This document shows positions 52,421-60,947 of a stretch of 64,000 nt of DNA, piece after piece. The notes below the pieces were generated by a model. The model did not search any database and had not been told where the DNA came from. It saw only the letters and a list, made by a program, of their open reading frames with translations. The DNA is from Aliamphritea hakodatensis (GTDB lineage Bacteria > Pseudomonadota > Gammaproteobacteria > Pseudomonadales > Balneatricaceae): NCBI RefSeq assembly GCF_024347195.1, contig NZ_AP025281.1, forward strand, positions 4,278,001 to 4,342,000. The letters run 5' to 3'. Positions within the stretch are counted from its first letter, which is position 1. The number at the start of each line of letters is the position of its first letter. A program made the position numbers and the translations under genes.

Positions 52421-53379
52421 ACGCCCTGCTGTTGCCGCTGCCGGTCCCGGCTGGGGCCAATACCGTAATGACGGCTGTAAGTACGGGAAAAATGCGCGCC
52501 GGATTTAAAACCGCAACGGCTGGCAATCACAGCGATATCGCCGCCGGACTGATATAACAGCCGGCGGGCGGCCTGTAAGCGCATTTTCATGTAGTAGGCA
52601 CTGGGGGTCATTTCGAAATGCGATTTGAACAGACGCTCCAGATGGCGGACCGACACATGCACCCGGTCTGCCAGCTCGCTGCTGCTCAGAGGCTGTTCGA
52701 GGTGAGCCTGCATCATGTTCACCGCCCGGTGTAAGCGCAAATCCGCCACACTGCTCAGCCCGTCATCACCATTCAGCGCCCACTTCCCCGGCAACATCAT
52801 CGCTTCAGCCACCGCAGCAGCAACCGTGCTGTTAAATTGCTGATCCACAAAGCTCAGCATCAGTTGCCCCGGAGCTATCCCTCCGGCGCTGCTGATACAG
52901 TCAGTCGTTCCGTCTGCCAGAATGTAAGGTTTATCGGAAATCTGTATATGCGGGTACAGCCGTGAGAATTGCTGTGCCGCCGGCCCCTGCATACTCACCA
53001 TGCCGCGGTTGAGTAAGCGGGCCTGCGCCAGTAAATGACTGCCACCGCCAATGCCGGCAAATACAGTCTGCTGCCGGTACAGCGTCTGTAACCACCAGCA
53101 CAGTAATGGATAATTTTCCCGCCACAGCTGCTGGCCGGCAATCACGAAAAGATTGGCCGGTACTTCGTACTGATAGTCTGCACTGGGCAGAATCAAACCG
53201 TTACTGGCAGGAACAGGAGCCGCTGAGTTACCCAGCAAATGCCACTGATAACACTCGCGGCCCAGCACCCGGTTAGCCAGCCGTAACGGATCAATCGCCG
53301 CCTGCAGCGACGCCATGGAATAGCCGGGTAAGAGCAGAAAAGTCAGCCGGTAACGGCCATCCGGTTCGGGACGCAACAT
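52417..53379 (-). CDS. GlxA-type AraC family regulator, nucleophile Cys lost
   Basis: 320 residues. Architecture matches the regulator at 36620: DJ-1/PfpI-like domain (about 10-185) and AraC helix-turn-helix (about 215-315, SSSELADRVHVSVRHLERLFKSHFEMTPSAYYMKMRLQAARRLL). The nucleophile-elbow, GAMDTGCYVLA in the paralogue, is AGIGGGSHLLA here, without Cys. Located next to the Rieske/glyoxalase cluster and most likely its regulator, by analogy with GbdR and CdhR (inference). Confidence 0.9.
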   Translation of the reverse strand: MLRPEPDGRYRLTFLLLPGYSMASLQAAIDPLRLANRVLGRECYQWHLLGNSAAPVPASNGLILPSADYQYEVPANLFVIAGQQLWRENYPLLCWWLQTLYRQQTVFAGIGGGSHLLAQARLLNRGMVSMQGPAAQQFSRLYPHIQISDKPYILADGTTDCISSAGGIAPGQLMLSFVDQQFNSTVAAAVAEAMMLPGKWALNGDDGLSSVADLRLHRAVNMMQAHLEQPLSSSELADRVHVSVRHLERLFKSHFEMTPSAYYMKMRLQAARRLLYQSGGDIAVIASRCGFKSGAHFSRTYSRHYGIGPSRDRQRQQQGV

Positions 53380-53393
53380 AGCAACATCCCCGT

Positions 53394-54164
53394 TCAGGCC
53401 TGGTCTTTACGCTGGCGGATCTCAGCAAATACTTCGGCAGGCGGTCTGCCAGACAGACCTAACTGTGCCTGCAAACCGGGAACATCCGCCCGCATAAACG
53501 GGTTGGTCTGACGTTCCTGTAAAACACTGGTGGGCAGGGTTGGCAGCCTCTGTTCCCGCAGCTGTTCGACCGTCTGACAGCGCTGCTGCAACTGCTGATT
53601 ATCCGGTTCCAACGCCATGGCAAACCGGGCATTACTCAGGGTGTATTCATGGCCGCAGTAAACCGCGGTTTCATCCGGCAGATTGCGCAGCGCCAGCATG
53701 CTTTGCCACATTTGTTCAGGAGCGCCTTCAAACAGGCGGCCACAGCCCATCGAGAACAGGGTATCGCCAACAAACACCGCCTGCAGTTCCGGCGACCAGT
53801 AACAGACATGCCCCAGCGTGTGCCCCGGCGTGGCAATCACCTGCACGCTGATCCGGCCCAGCTGCAACACATCACCGTCATCAGCTGCCCGGTCAATACC
53901 GGGAATCACGTCCTGATTCAGAACCGGGCCGATAACCTCACAGTTATAGCGCTGTTTAAGGGCAACGTGGCCATCGATATGATCCCAGTGATGATGGGTG
54001 GTCAGAATGTAGTCCAGCTGCCAGCCACGCGCTTCCAGTTCAGCTTCGATTACCCGGGCATCCGGAGTGTCGATGACTGCGGTGATGTTATTTTCCGCAT
54101 CATGTATCAGGCAGCAATAGTTATCCTGCAGGCAGGGTAACTGCACAATTTCGGCATTCAGCAT
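53394..54164 (-). CDS. gloB: Hydroxyacylglutathione hydrolase (glyoxalase II)
   Basis: 256 residues, typical for GloB. Binuclear zinc motif THHHWDHIDGH (residues about 55-65), TPGHTLGHVCYW, VFVGDTLF and YCGHEYTLSNARFA all fit the family. It hydrolyses S-D-lactoylglutathione to D-lactate and glutathione. It is in the same direction as the Rieske reductase gene upstream (34 bases) and is likely in one operon with the glyoxalase I gene. Confidence 0.93.
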   Translation of the reverse strand: MLNAEIVQLPCLQDNYCCLIHDAENNITAVIDTPDARVIEAELEARGWQLDYILTTHHHWDHIDGHVALKQRYNCEVIGPVLNQDVIPGIDRAADDGDVLQLGRISVQVIATPGHTLGHVCYWSPELQAVFVGDTLFSMGCGRLFEGAPEQMWQSMLALRNLPDETAVYCGHEYTLSNARFAMALEPDNQQLQQRCQTVEQLREQRLPTLPTSVLQERQTNPFMRADVPGLQAQLGLSGRPPAEVFAEIRQRKDQA

Positions 54165-54198
54165 AGTCAGGGTCCGTCATGTCATTTTTATTATGGTG

Positions 54199-55158
54199 TT
54201 ACAGATCTAATTTCAGGCGGGGTGTCCGTGCCCGGGAGCAGCACACCATCAGCACGTTTTGCTCGGCTTTTTCCGCATCGTTCAGCACGCTGTCACGGTG
54301 GTCCGCTTCGCCTTCCAGCAAATCCACTTCGCAACTGCCGCACAGACCTTCCTTACACATGGTCTCGATCTCATGGCCTGCGTCCTGCAACACTTCAAGA
54401 ATCGTCTGGGCTTCACCGACCTGCAGGGTCTCACCGCTGCTGGCAATCTCAATTTCAAATGCCTCGCTGACCGCATCGTCCGCCACCGGCGCAGCACTGA
54501 AACGCTCAAAATTCACCTCAATATCCGGCAAAGATTCCGCGGCATCCAGAATGGCCTGCAACAGCCCTTCTGAACCGCAGGTATACACCCGGGTCGGCTG
54601 GTTCTGCAGGCTAAACAACGCGCGTAAATCCAGCCGTTTCGCGGCATCGCCGTAGCTGTAATGAAATTCCACAGCACTGCCAAAGGTCTCTTCCAGCCAG
54701 TGACGAAACGCTGCCTGTTCAGGGGTTCTGCACAGGTAATGCAGAGTGAAAGGTTTGCCGGCTGCCTGCAGCTGCAGGGCCATCAGCATAATGGGGGTAA
54801 TGCCGATACCGCCGGCCAGCAGCAGGTAATTGTCACCGCTCATGTCCAGCTCAAAATGGTTACGCGGCCCGTGTATTTTCAGTTCATCCCCGGCTTTCAG
54901 TTGCCGGTGCATATAATCAGACCCGCCGCGGCCATCCGGCTCATGTAACACAGCAATCCGGTAATGATGACGCTCCGCAGGATCACTGCACAGGGAATAC
55001 TGACGGATCAGGTCATTGCCCAGTAAAACATCAATGTGGGCACCGGCAGAAAAGTCCGGCAGTTCACTGCCATCAGTGGCTTCAAGGGTATAGGCGCGGA
55101 TCTGACCGGCGACATCCTCTGCCGCCGTGATACGGGTTGTGATTGGCTGAGAAGACAT
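54199..55158 (-). CDS. Rieske oxygenase reductase (FAD/NADH plus 2Fe-2S, GbcB/CntB type)
   Basis: 319 residues of the phthalate dioxygenase reductase type. Flavin-binding RQYSLCSDP near residue 50, NAD-binding AGGIGITPIMLM near residue 115, and C-terminal plant-type ferredoxin CKEGLCGSCEVDLLEGEAD with a last Cys before SRARTP. Reduces the Rieske oxygenase encoded downstream in the same direction (56266-57393). Best-known relatives act with GbcA in glycine betaine demethylation and with CntA in carnitine oxidation. Confidence 0.92.
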   Translation of the reverse strand: MSSQPITTRITAAEDVAGQIRAYTLEATDGSELPDFSAGAHIDVLLGNDLIRQYSLCSDPAERHHYRIAVLHEPDGRGGSDYMHRQLKAGDELKIHGPRNHFELDMSGDNYLLLAGGIGITPIMLMALQLQAAGKPFTLHYLCRTPEQAAFRHWLEETFGSAVEFHYSYGDAAKRLDLRALFSLQNQPTRVYTCGSEGLLQAILDAAESLPDIEVNFERFSAAPVADDAVSEAFEIEIASSGETLQVGEAQTILEVLQDAGHEIETMCKEGLCGSCEVDLLEGEADHRDSVLNDAEKAEQNVLMVCCSRARTPRLKLDL

Positions 55159-55310
55159 TCTTCACCTCCGGGCAGCCGGTATCCGTAGCATGTGTGCCAC
55201 CAGCTGACATATATTCTTGGTATTGGGGTTATGGACGGGGAGCACAGCCGGTGCTCCCCGTGACCGTTCAGGCCGGGGTGGTATCCACCCACCGCCTGAC
55301 CGGCAGGTGC

Positions 55311-55697
55311 TTACATATCTTCAGGGTCGATGCCCGGTACTTCGGTGATACCCAGCTGCTGCTTCCAGTCCACCGGATACACGGCGTAGAAGATCACGCA
55401 TTTCTCATCACACTCGTACTTAACGTCCATGCCTTTAGGCATGTACAGCACGTCACCCGGCGCACACTGGTACGGTTCGCCATCGGCGATCAGGCGGAAG
55501 TTACCTTCCTTAACGAAGATGATTTCATCAACTTCCAGATTCCATGGCACAGACACGTTGTTCAGGAAGTTCACGCCACCGGCCATGCTCTCGCTGACCT
55601 TAGTGTTCACCCAGGGTTTGATATAGGTGCCACCCGGTTCCAGTTCGACCAGACGGTTCTCAATATCTGAAAACTTAAATAACGTTGGTGTAGGCAT
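55311..55697 (-). CDS. Cupin-domain protein (EutQ-like)
   Basis: 128 residues with a single cupin domain: NLEVDEIIFVKEGNFRLIADGEPYQCAPGDVLYMPKGMDVKYECDEK. The pattern is near that of EutQ-type cupins, though the classical metal His are mostly absent. Positioned between the reductase and glyoxalase I genes, all in the same direction, so it should take part in the same pathway or stabilise an intermediate. Confidence 0.8.
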   Translation of the reverse strand: MPTPTLFKFSDIENRLVELEPGGTYIKPWVNTKVSESMAGGVNFLNNVSVPWNLEVDEIIFVKEGNFRLIADGEPYQCAPGDVLYMPKGMDVKYECDEKCVIFYAVYPVDWKQQLGITEVPGIDPEDM

Positions 55698-55768
55698 AAC
55701 AGTTATCCTTTTTTGGATTTATTGGTTGGATTCAGTTGTAGTACTTAACTCTGTTCAGGCATCTGAAC

Positions 55769-56182
55769 TCAGCGGTTCACCGGCTCGTTCAGTTCGATGA
55801 CATAACCGTTCGGATCTTCAACGAAGCCCAGCATGCGGGTGCCATGGTTCATTGGCTTGGCCGGGCTGCGAATGGTTACCCCTTCAGATTCCAGATACGC
55901 CATGGCCTCCACCACGTTGTCGGCGTTGAACGCCAGGTGGCCGTAGGCATTGCCTTTGTCGTAATCGGTTTCCTGATCCCAGTTGTAGGTCAGTTCCAGT
56001 GTGGTCGTTACGTTTTCCGGACCGAAGCCAACAAAAACATTGGTAAAACGGCCGGCCGGATATTCGGTATTACGCAGCACTTCCATGCCGAGAATCCGGC
56101 AATAGAAATCGAGAGACTTTTCCAGATCACGCACCCGGATCATGGTGTGATCTAAACGGAATTTATTAGCTTGAGACATCAT
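55769..56182 (-). CDS. gloA: Lactoylglutathione lyase (glyoxalase I)
   Basis: 137 residues. The family motifs are DHTMIRVRDLEKSLDFYCRILGME, the Glu in TTLELTYNWD, GHLAFNADN and GFVEDPNGYVIELNE; together they provide the two His and two Glu metal ligands. It converts the methylglyoxal-glutathione hemithioacetal to lactoylglutathione. The gene lies between the Rieske oxygenase and reductase genes, so the pathway may generate a 2-oxoaldehyde. Confidence 0.92.
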   Translation of the reverse strand: MMSQANKFRLDHTMIRVRDLEKSLDFYCRILGMEVLRNTEYPAGRFTNVFVGFGPENVTTTLELTYNWDQETDYDKGNAYGHLAFNADNVVEAMAYLESEGVTIRSPAKPMNHGTRMLGFVEDPNGYVIELNEPVNR

Positions 56183-56265
56183 TCACCCCACTCAAAAACC
56201 ACAGGCAATCATCCTGCCTGTGCAGATAAAATGGCCGGAGATAATGGCCTCCGGCCCGGTAATAA

Positions 56266-57393
56266 TTATTCGCTTAACGCGCTGACAACCTGCTCCTGGA
56301 AGTTACGCACACTGCGCTCCCAGTGCGGTGACAGCACACCGCCGGTCCGGGCGACCTGAGACTTACGGCCTTCCTGTAAACGAATGCACATTTCATGGTC
56401 TTCAATGTGTACATCCACCCACAGCTGCTTGAGTTTTTCCGCCGCTTCGGCATCCAGTTCGGTGCCGTCGGTCATATAAATCGCCCGGCGCTGCAGGGTT
56501 TTATCCGGCCCCAGCGGCACATTCAGATGAACCCCCATCTGATCCGGGAAATACCGGCCGAATACGAAGTTAGGGAACAGGGTCAGATAACGGGAGCTGA
56601 CCGCCAGTGTATTGCCACTGCCATCGCCGCCCTCTTCACTGTCATCCAGATCAACCGCGCTGCCCTGGCAGTGACCGTCATCCACGATGTAGTGGTCAAC
56701 CAGTGGCTGATCGGTCGTAGAGGCGTGCACAAACTGCACGTGGTACGGCTCAATGAAGTTCTCCATCAGGAACTTCCAGTTGGTGTCCACCACCCCCAGA
56801 TCGATCACGCCAACCAGTTTGGCCTGATCAAAATCCATGCCCTGCAGGCGGTTTTTCACCGGTGCGATAAAATCTTCGAATGGCTGGGCATCACCGCTGA
56901 TGTTGACAAAAATCCAGTCATACCAGACTTCACAGCGCACCGGCGTCAGGCCGTGTTCTTTGGCATCAAAACCGTCCGGTACAGACTTAGGGTCATCACC
57001 GCCGAAATAAGGCGTGGTACGCAGTTCACCGTCCAGACCGTAAGCCCAGGCGTGATACGGGCACTTCAGCATCCGGCCGACGTTCATTGGCTCATCGACC
57101 AGTTTCAGGCAGCGGTGACGGCACACATTGTGGAATGCATTAATCTGATTATCGCGGTTACGGACCAGCAGCACCGGGCTGTCGCCCACATTCACCGGCA
57201 TCGCATCGCCGGCATTGGCCATTTCATGGGCAAAGCCCACTAATACCCAGTTATTTGGAAACAGGCGGGCTTTTTCTTCCGCCCAAAAGGCTTCACCGGT
57301 ATAGGCTTCCGGTGGCAGACCGCGTTTTACTTCACCCGGCTCATTGAAGGCTTCCAGGCTGGCGCTGGCCAGATCAGTTGCAATCAGGGACAT
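56266..57393 (-). CDS. Rieske-type oxygenase, alpha subunit (GbcA/CntA class)
   Basis: 375 residues. The Rieske 2Fe-2S ligands are C91 and H93 (CRHRC) and C111 and H114 (CPYHAW). The mononuclear iron site shows Asp203 and N205-W-K, E211-N212, E215, H218 and H223, with Asp332 (EDHEMC) as the third ligand. Typical bridging Asp203 fits glycine betaine-type oxygenases; the carnitine enzyme CntA has a Glu there. The reductase, two glyoxalases, cupin and BCCT transporter nearby suggest demethylation or oxidation of a betaine-like compound. The exact substrate is not determined. The start is 25 bases downstream of an ATG-rich region with a GGAGAAA site. Confidence 0.9.
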   Translation of the reverse strand: MSLIATDLASASLEAFNEPGEVKRGLPPEAYTGEAFWAEEKARLFPNNWVLVGFAHEMANAGDAMPVNVGDSPVLLVRNRDNQINAFHNVCRHRCLKLVDEPMNVGRMLKCPYHAWAYGLDGELRTTPYFGGDDPKSVPDGFDAKEHGLTPVRCEVWYDWIFVNISGDAQPFEDFIAPVKNRLQGMDFDQAKLVGVIDLGVVDTNWKFLMENFIEPYHVQFVHASTTDQPLVDHYIVDDGHCQGSAVDLDDSEEGGDGSGNTLAVSSRYLTLFPNFVFGRYFPDQMGVHLNVPLGPDKTLQRRAIYMTDGTELDAEAAEKLKQLWVDVHIEDHEMCIRLQEGRKSQVARTGGVLSPHWERSVRNFQEQVVSALSE

Positions 57394-57442
57394 GATTGTT
57401 TTCTCCGAACATTATTGTCGTTATATCGGGGGCGCTGCAGTG

Positions 57443-57497
57443 TGCCTGATGCAACGGTCTGCAGACGCGTCATAAGGTCTGGTCAGGCACCGTTGCA
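57443..57497. repeat. Two interleaved inverted repeats (pseudoknot-like)
   Basis: TGCCTGA (57443-57449) pairs with TCAGGCA (57483-57489) and TGCAACGGT (57450-57458) pairs with ACCGTTGCA (57489-57497). The pairs cross rather than nest. A further partial hairpin GCGCTGCAG/CTGCAG-A-CGC overlaps on the left (57432-57469). It lies 50-105 bases before the Rieske start. Confidence 0.6.
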
Positions 57498-57661
57498 ACT
57501 CAGCAGCAATGCCCTAGCTGGCGAATAAAAATTTATCAGGGAGGTAATACACAGGCCCAATTCAAATACCACACAGGTCATGAGCCTGACTCATGAGCGA
57601 GCCTGAAAACGCTTTTCAACGGCCACGCTTACACTATAAAAACTAAATTATTTCAAACAGA

Positions 57662-57675
57662 TAAAAGCGCTTTTA
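57662..57675. promoter_or_regulatory. 14-bp palindrome in the Rieske/BCCT region
   Basis: TAAAAGCGCTTTTA is a perfect 14-bp palindrome in an AT-rich stretch about 290 bases from the BCCT start. It is the best single operator candidate in the divergent region. The binding protein is not known. Confidence 0.5.
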
Positions 57676-57968
57676 AGAATCTGATACCGGCGACATTAAC
57701 AGCGGGCACGCTTGTCTTTTCCGGACAAAAAAAGTCGTTATCCGGGCGCTATTAGTTGGCCTCATACCCTGTGTGAAATTTGCATTGGGCGATGTATTCA
57801 GCGCTTGCTAGGTTGTAAGTTCTGGTCAGTCGTAGCTGGCGAAACCGGAACCAGCTGAACACTGCACAACAGTGTTTCAGGATGATCCTCTTTATCTCAC
57901 TACAACAATAAAAGAGCGGCATCAGGCCCCTGAGTATTCACACTCAGTTGCCCGCGCCGGGAGAGATT

Positions 57969-59588
57969 ATGAACAACAAAAACAACAATACAGGCATTGC
58001 CGAGTCGGGGCTTTTCTCCGGCATCAATCCTTCTATGGGGATTCTGGCAAAAGGTATGGTCGTCGCATTTCTGGTGTTTACCATCATGAATGTCGACTAT
58101 GCCGGCGGGGTTTATGCCGACATCAAAAACTGGATTCAGACCACCCTCAACTGGTATTACGTCAGTCTGATCAGCGTGTTCTTTTTCCTGAGTATCTGGC
58201 TGACCACCGGCAAGATGGGCAGCTTACGACTGGGCGCAGATGATGAACGCCCGGCTTTCAGCTTCTTCTCCTGGTTCGCCATGCTGTTTGGCGCAGGCAT
58301 GGGCATCGCCATGCTGTTCTGGAGCATTGCTGAACCGATCTTCCACTTTCAGGGTAACCCCTTCATGACCATGGCCGGTGTTGAAGCTGGCAGTGCAGAA
58401 GCGGCTCAGATCGCCATGCGCATATCCTTTTTCCACTGGGGTTTCCACGGCTGGGCCATCTACGCCATTGCCGGCTTAGCCATGGCTTATTTTGCCTTCC
58501 GCAAAGGCTTACCGCTGACTATCCGTTCAGCGCTGTACCCGATTCTTGGGGATAAAATCTACGGACCGACAGGTCATGCGGTTGATCTGCTGGGTGTCTT
58601 CGCCACCATCTTCGGCGTTGCCACCTCTCTGGGCCTGGGTGTTTCTCAGATGAATGCCGGCCTTAACTACCTGTTTGGCATGGAAATTTCAGTCATTAAC
58701 CAGGTGATTCTGATTGCGGTGATCTCAGTTGCAGCGACCTTCTCTGCGGTTTCAGGGGTTGCCAAGGGCATCCGCATTCTCAGCGAGCTGAACATCAAGC
58801 TGACCGCTATTCTGTTCCTGTTCTTCCTGTTTGCCGGGCCTACGGTCTTCCTGCTGGGCTTCTATGTCACCAGCGTCGGCGACTACCTGTGGAACATGAT
58901 TCCGATGGGCTTCTGGACCGATCCTAATCCGGAAAGCCAGTGGCAGGGTTGGTGGACAGTCTTCTACTGGGGCTGGTACATCTCCTGGGCACCGTTTGTA
59001 GGGATGTTCATTGCGCGCATTTCCCGTGGCCGTACCGTCCGTGAATTCCTGTTAGGGGTCATTCTGGTACCCTGTCTGGTGAGCTTCCTGTGGCTGTCAC
59101 TGTTCGGCGGTACCGCGCTGCACATGGAACTTTATGGCGACGGCGGCATTGTGGCTGCGGTTAATGACAACCTCACAACCGCACTTTACGTCACGCTGGA
59201 AGCCCTGAACATTGAATGGGCTACCTGGGCGATGGCAGCACTGGCCACCCTGATGATTCTGACCTGGTTCGTCACTTCCGCCGATTCAGGCACACTGGTG
59301 ATCTGTACCCTGCTGTCGATGGGCAGTGAAAACCCACCGCATAAATTCCGGGTTATCTGGGGTCTGGGCGTGGGAGCTGTTGCAGCAGTGCTCTTGCTGG
59401 CCGGCGGGCTCAAAGCCCTGCAGGCAGCATCCGTTGCTGCCGCATTACCGTTCTCAATTGTCATGATCATGATGATTATCGGCCTGCTCAGCTCCATGCT
59501 GACCGATTCAGACTATGTGCCTTCCCAGAAGACTGCACCGTCTGAACCGGACAACCTCAGCCTGAATAAACCGGCTCAGGCTGGCTGA
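57969..59588 (+). CDS. BCCT family betaine/carnitine/choline transporter
   Basis: 539 residues from ATG 57969 (GGGAGA just before); the longer reading frame upstream starts at TTG and lacks that site. Twelve or so hydrophobic helices. Family signatures: FGAGMGIAMLFWSIAEP near residue 105 and a long conserved stretch WWTVFYWGWYISWAPFVGMFIARISRGRTVREF near residue 330, containing the Trp residues that cage trimethylammonium groups. Probably sodium- or proton-coupled uptake of a quaternary amine feeding the Rieske pathway. Confidence 0.95.
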   Translation: MNNKNNNTGIAESGLFSGINPSMGILAKGMVVAFLVFTIMNVDYAGGVYADIKNWIQTTLNWYYVSLISVFFFLSIWLTTGKMGSLRLGADDERPAFSFFSWFAMLFGAGMGIAMLFWSIAEPIFHFQGNPFMTMAGVEAGSAEAAQIAMRISFFHWGFHGWAIYAIAGLAMAYFAFRKGLPLTIRSALYPILGDKIYGPTGHAVDLLGVFATIFGVATSLGLGVSQMNAGLNYLFGMEISVINQVILIAVISVAATFSAVSGVAKGIRILSELNIKLTAILFLFFLFAGPTVFLLGFYVTSVGDYLWNMIPMGFWTDPNPESQWQGWWTVFYWGWYISWAPFVGMFIARISRGRTVREFLLGVILVPCLVSFLWLSLFGGTALHMELYGDGGIVAAVNDNLTTALYVTLEALNIEWATWAMAALATLMILTWFVTSADSGTLVICTLLSMGSENPPHKFRVIWGLGVGAVAAVLLLAGGLKALQAASVAAALPFSIVMIMMIIGLLSSMLTDSDYVPSQKTAPSEPDNLSLNKPAQAG

Positions 59589-59601
59589 TTCATCCGGCAA
59601 T

Positions 59602-59631
59602 AAAAAAGGGCTACTGAGTAGCCCTTTTTTT
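59602..59631. terminator. Bidirectional intrinsic terminator
   Basis: The stem GGGCTACT / AGTAGCCC around loop G is flanked by A6 on the left and T7 on the right. It ends the BCCT transcript and the convergent LysR transcript. Confidence 0.88.
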
Positions 59632-59672
59632 ATGACAGTTTGTTACCACACCCGTTTTGATGACATCCCTGA

Positions 59673-60530
59673 TTACATAGTGCCACTCAGCCAGTGAACA
59701 AAATCCCGGACCTTGGCTATGTTTAAGCGATCTTCCGGTACGATCAGATAATAAGAGTAACTGTCCAGACTCTGTTCAAACGGGCACACCAGCTTCCCCT
59801 CAGCAATGTCATCCCGGATCAGCTCAGGACAAACCAGTGCAAAGCCCTGCTTCTCAATCGCGGCCTGCTGACGGACATTGGTATCGCTGTAGTACTCATT
59901 GCGTAACGGTACCAGACCATCCACCCCGGCCAGTTGCAACCACTCCTGCCAACTGGTGACATCGGTTTCATGCAAGAGTGCAAAGCGTTGCAGCAACTGC
60001 GGATCAGCCGGATCATCAATGCCTTCCAGCAAAGAAGGATGACACGCCGGGGTCAGGTTACCGGCAACAATCATACGGGCATTTGCCGGCACTTCAGCCA
60101 GATGCAGCCATTCGATGGATACATGAATATCGGCATTGGAAAAATCCGCCGGCTCATTGCTGTGGAAAAAGCGGAAGTCATAACTGAAGTCCGCTGCCCG
60201 CAGCCGTGAGGAGAGCCATTTCAGGGCAAAGTGTGAGCGCACTGAAATGCCAACGGGGGTTAACGCCAGACTGGCCTTGAGACTGCTCACCCCACGGCGT
60301 AACAGCGCCATAGACGCAGACAAATCCTTGTACAGAATCTCCCCTTCCTCGGTCAGGGCGATCCCCACACCGGAGCGGTCCAGCAACTTGGTATTAAAAT
60401 ATTCTTCCAGATTACGGATCTGGTGACTGATGGCCGACTGAGTCACATTCAGTTCTTCGGCAGCTCTGGTAAAGCTTTTGTTACGGGTCACCGCTTCAAA
60501 AACCAACAGGGACTTAAACGGTAGCAGCAT
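59673..60530 (-). CDS. LysR-type regulator
   Basis: 285 residues. N-terminal helix-turn-helix (KSFTRAAEELNVTQSAISHQIRNLEEYFNTKLL). It is convergent with the BCCT gene and divergent from the EamA gene, with a 14-bp palindrome between the two starts. It may regulate the EamA gene or the Rieske/BCCT system. Confidence 0.93.
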   Translation of the reverse strand: MLLPFKSLLVFEAVTRNKSFTRAAEELNVTQSAISHQIRNLEEYFNTKLLDRSGVGIALTEEGEILYKDLSASMALLRRGVSSLKASLALTPVGISVRSHFALKWLSSRLRAADFSYDFRFFHSNEPADFSNADIHVSIEWLHLAEVPANARMIVAGNLTPACHPSLLEGIDDPADPQLLQRFALLHETDVTSWQEWLQLAGVDGLVPLRNEYYSDTNVRQQAAIEKQGFALVCPELIRDDIAEGKLVCPFEQSLDSYSYYLIVPEDRLNIAKVRDFVHWLSGTM

Positions 60531-60947
60531 GATTCCTCACCCTTCAGACTTTGCCGGAGGGATTCAGTTACCCCCCGAAACCTGCACGCCCGCGACCGGA
60601 CATCATCCTTTTTGGCCGGATGACAATCCCCACTCTGAATATTCAGATAGCAGCACAGATCTTCTGTTTATTTTTATAATTAGAGGCACGTTTTATACGA
60701 CTGCCTGTACGTCCTTCCCGGATCATAAAGAAAGCCTTTTAGCAGCACAATCCATATCCGGCGTGCGGGGGTTAAGGCCGGTTCCAAACCGCAGCACAGT
60801 TAAAATCCCTAACGCAGGCAGAATCCGGGCTGAGCCTGATCTGCCACCTGACGACGACGGTGAACCCAGCTAATGCCCCATGAGATCTTTGATTTTTCAG
60901 CACCGCAATCTACAGGTAATTTGTGCCTTTTTTCAGAGGCACAGGCC
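60531..60947. other. Divergent region between LysR and EamA genes
   Basis: 417 bases. A perfect 14-bp palindrome TCTGAATATTCAGA (60634-60647) lies 28 bases before a -10 match TATAAT (60675-60680). A frame is open from inside the LysR gene to 60873 but has no ribosome site or family resemblance, and I do not call it. The EamA start at 60948 is supported by AGAGG. Confidence 0.55.
60634..60647. promoter_or_regulatory. 14-bp palindrome upstream of EamA gene
   Basis: TCTGAATATTCAGA, perfect dyad between the LysR and EamA genes and close to a TATAAT box. A LysR-type binding site or another regulator's operator is the natural reading. Confidence 0.5.

Larger units (their letters stand above)
57394..57968. 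other. Divergent regulatory region between Rieske and BCCT genes
   Basis: 575 bases, no gene seen. It contains the interleaved inverted repeats at 57443-57497 (leader of the Rieske gene on the minus strand), a perfect palindrome TAAAAGCGCTTTTA at 57662-57675, and a TATAAA box at 57635 that could be part of a promoter. Both transcripts should start in this space, so it is the place for the pathway regulator to bind. Confidence 0.6.

Noticed and set aside
56266..57393. Naming the Rieske oxygenase gbcA
   Set aside because: Glyoxalase neighbours and the missing downstream dimethylglycine genes leave the substrate open, so no gene symbol was assigned.
60478..60873. 131-residue plus-strand frame beginning inside the LysR gene
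   Set aside because: No ribosome site, odd composition (many Pro, Ser and Asp), and it covers a region that holds a palindrome and promoter.
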